Shown here in pieces: positions 58,801 through 64,000 of a stretch of DNA of 64,000 nucleotides. How positions within the stretch are numbered: position 1 is the stretch's first letter; every line of letters begins with the position of its first letter. The notes beneath the pieces were generated by a model that worked only from the letters and a program-made list of their open reading frames with translations, was not told the DNA's origin and did not search any database. The DNA comes from CAYPHY01 sp964410625 (GTDB taxonomy: Bacteria; Chloroflexota; Anaerolineae; Promineifilales; Promineifilaceae), in contig CAYPHY010000009.1 in NCBI GenBank assembly GCA_964410625.1, positions 83,632 to 147,631 on the forward strand. Reading direction: 5' to 3'. The position numbers and the translations under genes are program-made.

Positions 58801-59923
58801 GAAACCAATGCCATGCTGAAATCTGGTCCGGAGCTTGCACTTCTTTGGCCAGTTTGCGTAAATCATCCGTGGTTGAATTGGCGGGAAGACGACTCAGTTC
58901 ACGGCAAAAGCTGTCAATATGGGCAGGATTCTGAAATTGTGTAAGCAGACTCTCCGCAATTTCCTGTGTTCGCGCAATTAGTTCGGGAGGCACGTAAAAC
59001 GCTTCTCCGGGGCGGCCGTAACGAGCAAGATGTTTTTCAAGAACAGTTTTCAGGTCTCGGACACTGGCGTTGATCTTAGGAACGGGAAATAAGCTTAACT
59101 CCGGTGTATCTGTCGTCGTTAAAATGAGATAAGCTTTACGCTCACGCAGTCCATAGTTAATCACAGACAAGTAGGAACTTGAAAACTCTGCAAGATCGAT
59201 ATTGTTGGTAAAGGCGTCTTGGAGAATATAGGCAGCTTCTTCGTGTAAATCCTCGTGGCTGGCAAGTTTGAGCAGAGACAAGGGGTCACGTCCAACGTTT
59301 TTATATAACCAGACCCCAGCCTCTGCGCCGTACATCACTTCTAACAACTCCAGTGCTATCTTGACTGCACAGCTAAACTTGCCGGAGTTCTCGGGGCCAT
59401 GAACAAGAATAACACGCTCCTCGTCGATATTGACCTTTTTGGCGCGAAAGTCCTTGATAAAACGTTGATAATCGCCGGGGGGAACAAAAACGACATCGAT
59501 CTTCTTGCGCAGTCCAAGCGGAAGTGGATCGAGGGATAGTTTGGGCGATTCAACTTCCTTTCCTGTCCATTTCTGAAGGAGCACTTGCCCAATAATGACA
59601 TTTTTATTGGTACGAACTGAGTCAGCTTCAACCTTTTCAGGTGCTGGCTGCTGTTTGTTTGTTCCCTCCGGTAAATCTCCTTTAGTTGGCAGTATCTCCT
59701 GTGGCGTGTCCTGTTTTATCTCATCTTGATTCGGAAGTGCCGTTTCAATGCCATTTTTGTTGTCTTCTCCCTCTAAAACCTCTTTTCCTTGCCTAACTTC
59801 GATAGGTTTAACCTCTCCAGGTCGCTCCGCCAAACCTGGGTCGACAGCTGGTGTTTCCAGCAACTGATGAACCTCTGGGCCAGTCGTAGGCTGTTCCTTA
59901 GACGCTTGTCCTTCCTCAGTCAT
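55844..59923 (-). CDS. STAND-like P-loop / HEAT protein with two vWA-like modules
   Basis: A 1359-aa protein. ATG 59923 has AAGGGG upstream (GTG 59929 possible). The first 105 residues are a Glu/Pro-rich disordered tail. A STAND-like NTPase part follows: RVILVHGPENSGKFSCAVKI is a Walker A in which the usual Thr/Ser is Phe, and KAYLILTTTD may be the Walker B region without acidic pair, so it may be NTP-binding-poor. Helical HEAT-like repeats run to about 820. Two vWA-like modules follow (about 824-975 and 1202-1359), beginning GAVIVDAS and GLIVVDASS (partial MIDAS) and ending in similar DxxWxxRL blocks. It probably senses the trigger or scaffolds the complex. Confidence 0.72.
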   Translation of the reverse strand: MTEEGQASKEQPTTGPEVHQLLETPAVDPGLAERPGEVKPIEVRQGKEVLEGEDNKNGIETALPNQDEIKQDTPQEILPTKGDLPEGTNKQQPAPEKVEADSVRTNKNVIIGQVLLQKWTGKEVESPKLSLDPLPLGLRKKIDVVFVPPGDYQRFIKDFRAKKVNIDEERVILVHGPENSGKFSCAVKIALELLEVMYGAEAGVWLYKNVGRDPLSLLKLASHEDLHEEAAYILQDAFTNNIDLAEFSSSYLSVINYGLRERKAYLILTTTDTPELSLFPVPKINASVRDLKTVLEKHLARYGRPGEAFYVPPELIARTQEIAESLLTQFQNPAHIDSFCRELSRLPANSTTDDLRKLAKEVQAPDQISAWHWFQELEEANARLFAMLVVLFSNVDRYVLMELYTDAVKTLRKDGVANLSDPREIGLEDMLAKIRAEETEEGLIRFKFPALEQEARRQLRNHHSLLWSLSDYLGALIETFKAPEYWEVRRDLGAAIGHLGIHDQRKLNIILEKLAEHPSGGVVATVGYALDEICRLYPEYRPFVIKTLHGWVQSGDPDFMWAVGASIWRIYDGLAKLRRFGSGQQETAGNDALEQVHTVFTSLGKRFNEFNDETKLLALASALQQELEQPVQRVTLRARIERDVAERMESQLQQYTIANLRSLLHAVRQIALSHSPSLVELVDNWLQEEPESNLHILGQMACFQLFKENVKPSLLLEDRHGPFLKLLNPIFAIEREIVPDLINTVLSTLRSWLDQSSEWDQRIYKALLNVVNRVESSAAERLRQGLANIWVESQSKTAIEIGQALLIRFYLLSGIPTALPGSQCGAVIVDASVQARQNNAARLGRHIYSRFEPQTEMYILQMGSRKIVVEPHQSVSSANLTATYPRPRLLYPALSSLEELISQVSFLLVLTWGEIIDLNDVKDTDWDDRLVIAKAQNETESESAEVIFFDSEQVKDPDQISRVLARIEGPIETKLARTFLTLEPDSRVRALREYIELDSDHIESVFPQIEARIRELDMPPTPEQRVDPARLLTSVVLWVGSVDLDRCVSLILDWLNKQEEALFVRAGVMSSNALFRLYANLTPVPSVATHVTLLRLLPSLAPTAYRWEALQAVLYAVRQWAVTSEWSSRLLMQPDGSPGELFALLDRVPADRVDDLSEILDEWVKQGENSADAVPESLQKLSEQLQLHLALGKRQRPPELPEGHSFGLIVVDASSPREETRNDLASMTAEVIHRLNQLQNDRLHLLVYRMGESQPLIIPGDKPEPETLIPHTLGRRPRLLGPILDFYVPGQVAFLLLLVNQPALDEEDWQDSEWNKRVLVYSEAADPPWVKELMLLPWQDTWEKAAQVMVEHLERRIGE

Positions 59924-59967
59924 GCTCACATCCCCTTTCGTACACGCTTTAACCTCTTATGGCTGCC

Positions 59968-62900
59968 TCAATCAATGGCATCCAGAAGATCTTTCAATTC
60001 GGCAATGTAGTTTTCCGCTTCCTCTATGGAGATATCTCCAATTTGCTTCAGGGTTCCCTTCTTTTGATGTGTGGTCTCAAATTCAATATTTGTGCTAGAA
60101 GTTGGTGCAGTGGAGGAGCCAATTCTGATCTTGCCGATTTGGGTAGCACTTCCATCCTCAATCGTATCTATCTTGAATTGTATAGTGCCAATACCTACAT
60201 TGGTCATACTGCTATTAGTAGACGCAGACGCGATTGTTCCTTCTCCAAATGTAAAAATACGCTCCAGAGTGCGAATAAATAACGATGGAACATTCTGCCC
60301 TAAGGAAACCAGGCCTTGCCCAAATGAATCAGAGCACGCTGCTGCAAATGCCTGCTCCACGGAAGCAGAAAATAGGGAAGTATAAAACTTCTGTGCAAAT
60401 TGCCGATTCATTGGATGGTTCATGTCTCGGTACAGCAAGACCGTCGCAGGAACATCGAATGCCGTCATCGTCGGAAAGAGGCCGTTAAGCGGAATACCAC
60501 GATGATGGAGATCAAAATACGCTAGCTGGATCGAGGCAAAACGCTGTATTTCTCGATTCAACTCCTTCATACCGATTGATTGGATGCCATCAGGCTCATC
60601 AAAAATCCATTCGATCTGTTGCTTGACGCGCCTGACCATACCAATATGGTGCCAAACGTAGAAAGGTTCTTCTAGTTCTTCGGCTCTTGCCAAATCGCCC
60701 AGTATTCCCACAAAGGAAGGGTTTTGGCTTACCTTCACCTGTAGCCGAGTACCTACAGGGCTGAGGGCAGCACGAATAAGCCTTGCTTCTTGGGCGCTGT
60801 CTAAACCCTCCGCGCCGCCATCACTGTTGATCGTCACCAGCATGCGCAGAGGAAGTTTTATAGTGGGAGTTACGTTTGTTCCGGTTAAACCAGCGAAACG
60901 AAGTAGACGGCCAGTCGATAGGAGGAACTGTTTTCCATCGTACAAAAGCTCCCAGGGAAGATCATGCAGCTCTGGTGCCTGTGAAAAATCCAGGATCAGG
61001 CGCGGTTTATCAGGGTGAGCTAGCGCGCGGGTGAAAAACTGTTGTAGTGATTCATGCAATTCTTGAGGAAAAGCAGCGTTATATAGGGCATATCCTAGTG
61101 AGCTCAAATCAACTGTATCCAGTTGCTGTCGTTGTCGCAAATATTCAGTATGCACCCCTACTCCTGCAAACTTATGAGCTTCGACTGTTATAGCAGGATT
61201 CTGATCAAGTAACGTGGATTTTCCATGGATTTCATAATCTACTTCCCGCCGTTCGAAAACTAATCTGAAATCCGAGGAGGTTATGTATGGCGTATATTGT
61301 CCTGATCTACGTTGACTCTCTTTTCTCGTCAGTAGTTCCCAAGCGATGGCGGCCGACCAAAAAGCGATCTGCTTCGGCAACGGCGCACTCTTTTGTTGAT
61401 CGAGACTTCTGTACTTAAGCGTGCCTAAAACGTAAATGAACAACCCCCGATAATATTCATTCCAATTAAAGATATATCGTTGTGCCTGGCGTCGTATTGC
61501 CAATAAGATTTGAAAAGGCTTTGATAGGTCTTCTAAGACGGGCACGTTGTGAGATGGGCCTTGTAAGAGCGAGTCATGCAAAGAGGTGAACAGCGTGTAA
61601 AGAGCATCAAGAGGGAGATTTCGCTGCACCAGCACGGCCGGGAGCAAATAGAGCAGTACTTCCATTTCCAGGCGCAAGAAGTCGTGGAGGACGTGGTCCT
61701 CGCGCACGCTCGCAAAGTCTATCAGTTGAATATCGCGGTTACCATACTCTACCAAGATGTTCTCGAGGTTCAGATCACCGTGAATGACGGAAACGTGGAA
61801 ATCAGCCGATTCCTCCAGTGCAGCAGGCAAAACGAGCAAGGGATTGGGCAGTGTTAGCCCACGCATCAATGGAATTATTTTGGCGGTCAGGTCGAGCGTT
61901 CCGCCAAAAGCCTCAACAGCATACTGGCGTAGTAACGTCTCTCGCGTTTCGCGAATGATGCCGGTGATCGGTTCGTCGAGCATTTCACCCGGTACATAGC
62001 GGACAACGTCATCTGTTATGAGCCAGTAGTGATGAGAACCAGGCGCGTCCATAGGGTTCGATGGTTTGGGCCAATCGAAAATAACTTTGCTGTCCATCAC
62101 CTTCCGCACCTGGACCCCCATCAGCTCCACCCAGTCACCGCGCTGGTATGGCTCATCACTCAAAGTAGGCTTAAGTCTATGTACTGCGCTGCCGCTGGAG
62201 GGTAGGACGTGCTCAATCACAAAGCTTGGCGGCAGCAGGTATTCATAACTCGCGCGCAGTGGCACTTCATTCTTAACCCAATTTTGATCCCAGGTCGCCT
62301 TCATGCTTGGGAAGAGTCGCTCATTGAGTACAAAGATAATGTCTTTCAGCGAGGCATGACGGATGTAACTTCGCAGGCTTTCGGTCGGAAACTGACCATC
62401 TCCTACTAGCGGATAGCGCAGGCCAGCCCAGGAACGGCTCTGAGAACGGACAATCGTTCCTTCAACTTTTGCCACTTTGGGCATTCGCTTGCGAACGTTA
62501 TCACTCTCTGCTCTCCATTCCTTTTCTAACAAATAGGCTGGCCCTAGTTTGACGACGGCGGGCAGTTGCGCATCACCGGACGCCTCTGTGATGATCGGCC
62601 GCACTAAGAAGACTCTGCAACCGCTATATCCTTCTCCAAACTCGCGCTTGACGACGATGCGCTCATAATCAGAAAACATTTTCTCCAAAACGTCGTTCTC
62701 TATAGGTGAAAGGGTGATATTTCCAAGCACTTGAATGACGGGTTTGCCGCCATTAGCATGAGGCGTTTGAAGGGATTTTCCACCATTCTGCAAGGCAACC
62801 GGGAAATTTCGTTCTAGCTCACCCTTGAACACGGGGTGTTGGCGTTCTTCGTGAGTAATAACGTTTTCAGAGACGTAATCGTAAATGTCAAAGACCCGAA

Positions 62901-63579
62901 TAACACCATCGTCGCTACGAGTAGGCGCTTCGCCGCGCAGTGCCTTAAGCAAATAGTGGGTAAAGAGGCTATTCTCCATGCCGGGCAGTATCCAGGACAG
63001 TTCATCTGATCGGGAAGACGCGATGATAACCCGTCCTGCTCCCGTACTGAGTCGCGCGTATAGATTTTCGTCTAATCCAGATTTGAAGTCAGGCAGTATT
63101 GCGTCTGAGATCCCTTTTGCCTCTCCGATACCTCCTGCGTAGCAGCAGTCGAATAATATGAGTAATCGCCCGGCTTTAATGTTGCGGAGTAAGCTGATCA
63201 ATTCCTGGCCGTCAATTGCTGTATGGGTGAGATCCGCGGGATCCATATCAACGGGGATAAGATAGTTATTGGCTACTGATCCCCGTTCATTCTCAATACG
63301 GCCGCCATGACCGGAGAAAAAGAAAACGGCCGTATCCCCTTCGCTTGTTTGTTCAGCCAACCAGCGGAATCCGCTGCGAATTTGATCGGCCGTCGCCTGA
63401 ACATCAACGAGGTGTTTAATGTGGCTCTCAGGGTACCCACAGTTTAAGGGGTCTTTGAGCACGCTACTGATGTCTTCTGCATCTTTGAGAACAGTTGGAG
63501 GCAAGCGCCGAACATTGGTATAGTTTGCAATACCAACCAATAGAGCATAGCCTTTACTGAACGAATTCATTGCTGACAT
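59968..63579 (-). CDS. Caspase-like protease / kinase-like / CHAT fusion protein
   Basis: A 1203-aa protein and first gene of the operon. Residues 8-265 are a metacaspase-type C14 peptidase: YALLVGIANY, VFFFSGHGGRIEN (His 91) and LLILFDCCYAGG (Cys 146). About 290-650 is kinase- or APH-like: VVKREFGEGYSGCRVFLVRP, then VIHGDLNLENILVEYG and IQLIDFASVRE as catalytic and metal loops. About 800-1090 is CHAT-like: LILDFSQAPELHDLPWELLY, FYVWHHIGMV and FYTSLFSASVEQAFAAAC; the expected CHAT catalytic Cys position reads YFDLHHRG, so this unit looks inactive. A beta-rich tail ends it. It is the likely protease effector. ATG 63579 follows AAAGAGGTG. Confidence 0.82.
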   Translation of the reverse strand: MSAMNSFSKGYALLVGIANYTNVRRLPPTVLKDAEDISSVLKDPLNCGYPESHIKHLVDVQATADQIRSGFRWLAEQTSEGDTAVFFFSGHGGRIENERGSVANNYLIPVDMDPADLTHTAIDGQELISLLRNIKAGRLLILFDCCYAGGIGEAKGISDAILPDFKSGLDENLYARLSTGAGRVIIASSRSDELSWILPGMENSLFTHYLLKALRGEAPTRSDDGVIRVFDIYDYVSENVITHEERQHPVFKGELERNFPVALQNGGKSLQTPHANGGKPVIQVLGNITLSPIENDVLEKMFSDYERIVVKREFGEGYSGCRVFLVRPIITEASGDAQLPAVVKLGPAYLLEKEWRAESDNVRKRMPKVAKVEGTIVRSQSRSWAGLRYPLVGDGQFPTESLRSYIRHASLKDIIFVLNERLFPSMKATWDQNWVKNEVPLRASYEYLLPPSFVIEHVLPSSGSAVHRLKPTLSDEPYQRGDWVELMGVQVRKVMDSKVIFDWPKPSNPMDAPGSHHYWLITDDVVRYVPGEMLDEPITGIIRETRETLLRQYAVEAFGGTLDLTAKIIPLMRGLTLPNPLLVLPAALEESADFHVSVIHGDLNLENILVEYGNRDIQLIDFASVREDHVLHDFLRLEMEVLLYLLPAVLVQRNLPLDALYTLFTSLHDSLLQGPSHNVPVLEDLSKPFQILLAIRRQAQRYIFNWNEYYRGLFIYVLGTLKYRSLDQQKSAPLPKQIAFWSAAIAWELLTRKESQRRSGQYTPYITSSDFRLVFERREVDYEIHGKSTLLDQNPAITVEAHKFAGVGVHTEYLRQRQQLDTVDLSSLGYALYNAAFPQELHESLQQFFTRALAHPDKPRLILDFSQAPELHDLPWELLYDGKQFLLSTGRLLRFAGLTGTNVTPTIKLPLRMLVTINSDGGAEGLDSAQEARLIRAALSPVGTRLQVKVSQNPSFVGILGDLARAEELEEPFYVWHHIGMVRRVKQQIEWIFDEPDGIQSIGMKELNREIQRFASIQLAYFDLHHRGIPLNGLFPTMTAFDVPATVLLYRDMNHPMNRQFAQKFYTSLFSASVEQAFAAACSDSFGQGLVSLGQNVPSLFIRTLERIFTFGEGTIASASTNSSMTNVGIGTIQFKIDTIEDGSATQIGKIRIGSSTAPTSSTNIEFETTHQKKGTLKQIGDISIEEAENYIAELKDLLDAID

Positions 63580-64000
63580 TACACCTCTTTAATGTTAGGG
63601 AAGGTAGTTGTCAACAATTGCTTTCCTGATAATTCCTGGTGAGTCAACCTCTGGTAACAAGTAAACCGCGAAAAACGTTTACATAACGACTCGCAGCCAC
63701 CACGCTAGGAAAATGAAGCCTAAGATTGCAGGTTGCCCCAACGCCCATATAAGAGAAACGAGCGACCTCGACATTGGAAAGCGTGCCTCAAAACACATAC
63801 TGGTATTAGCTCTCACCAAAACAGATCTTATGAAAGGGTAAGCACATTGTTAATCCCCAAGTTATGACAAAACGCTCTTACACCTATAGTATAAGATTCG
63901 AGACAGCATTTGGCAATAGTTTATGAGAATCTCAAACCTTGGGAGGATAGTGCAACATTCTTTCTGTAAAAGGGAAGGATCCAGAAATCACTTGAACATT
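63580..64000. other. Upstream region of the eight-gene operon
   Basis: No gene is seen in the last 420 bases. The operon promoter must be here, read leftward. A minus-strand TTGACA lies about 35-40 bases before the start, and TTGACT lies further up, but neither has a convincing -10 at the right spacing. An AACGTTTAC half-site near 63675 resembles LacI-type cores. The tract is AT-rich. Confidence 0.4.

Noticed and set aside
63665..63690. LacI operator in front of the caspase operon
   Set aside because: Only one AACGTTTAC half-site is clear; no full palindrome like that at 11417-11456 is present.

Overview
The window looks like one contig, scaffolded across one gap, from a Chloroflexota genome (Anaerolineae/Ardenticatenia-like), probably a metagenome assembly. 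The reasons are the gene content (RNase J, Msm/Mal-type sugar transporter without its own ATPase, large secreted glycosidases, a lone diadenylate cyclase), the extreme abundance of the palindrome CGGCCG, and many families of intergenic palindromic repeats. This lineage call is inference; no rRNA or marker phylogeny is available here. A run of 100 N at 32117-32216 is flanked by the same 55 bp on both sides, so it is a scaffolding artefact inside one gene.

Layout. 1-4 kb: the end of a small gene, a truncated nucleotidyltransferase remnant cut by a MITE-like palindrome, then leuS (minus) with a leader region that encodes a leucine-rich peptide followed by intrinsic terminators, and a DinB-like gene. 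4-9.7 kb: a very large surface-anchored pullulanase, a GNAT acetyltransferase and a small monooxygenase-fold protein. 9.7-23.3 kb: a PD-(D/E)XK-like protein and an M28 peptidase divergent from a LacI regulator with a near-perfect palindromic operator. The regulator is followed by a sugar ABC transporter (lipoprotein plus two permeases), a Tat/lipoprotein alpha-amylase, a zinc-type dehydrogenase and a GH106-like glycosidase. This reads as an alpha-glucan/oligosaccharide uptake and degradation locus. 23.3-37.8 kb: PIN/Phd toxin-antitoxin, a GH16-like enzyme, ureidoglycolate-lyase-like protein, SDR, ferritin-like protein, a DAC-domain protein, a putative glycosidase, an ANT(6)-like protein, a D-lyxose-isomerase-like cupin, a nucleoside hydrolase, RNase J and small proteins.

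37.9-64 kb is an accessory (defence-type) region, all on the minus strand, with far fewer CGGCCG sites. It holds two operons. The first (38.1-48.3 kb) encodes a 1188-aa protein with a C-terminal C2H2 finger, a 1644-aa DEAH helicase with a DUF1998-type end, and a NERD-UvrD fusion. It resembles Druantia-type helicase systems but is not an obvious match. The second (49.3-63.6 kb) has eight genes: a caspase + kinase-like + CHAT fusion, a STAND-like P-loop/HEAT protein with two vWA-like modules, two related zinc-ribbon GTPases, a formylglycine-enzyme-like (SUMF) protein, a GAP1-N-like protein and two RING-like membrane proteins. It fits the class of GTPase-centred NTP-dependent conflict systems predicted by comparative genomics, and this architecture is the most interesting content of the window.

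The 3' end of each accessory operon is followed by a diverged ~155-bp direct repeat containing an 18-nt core that looks like the 3' end of a tRNA gene, next to a strong terminator. This suggests two tandemly integrated islands. No CRISPR array, rRNA or intact tRNA was seen.
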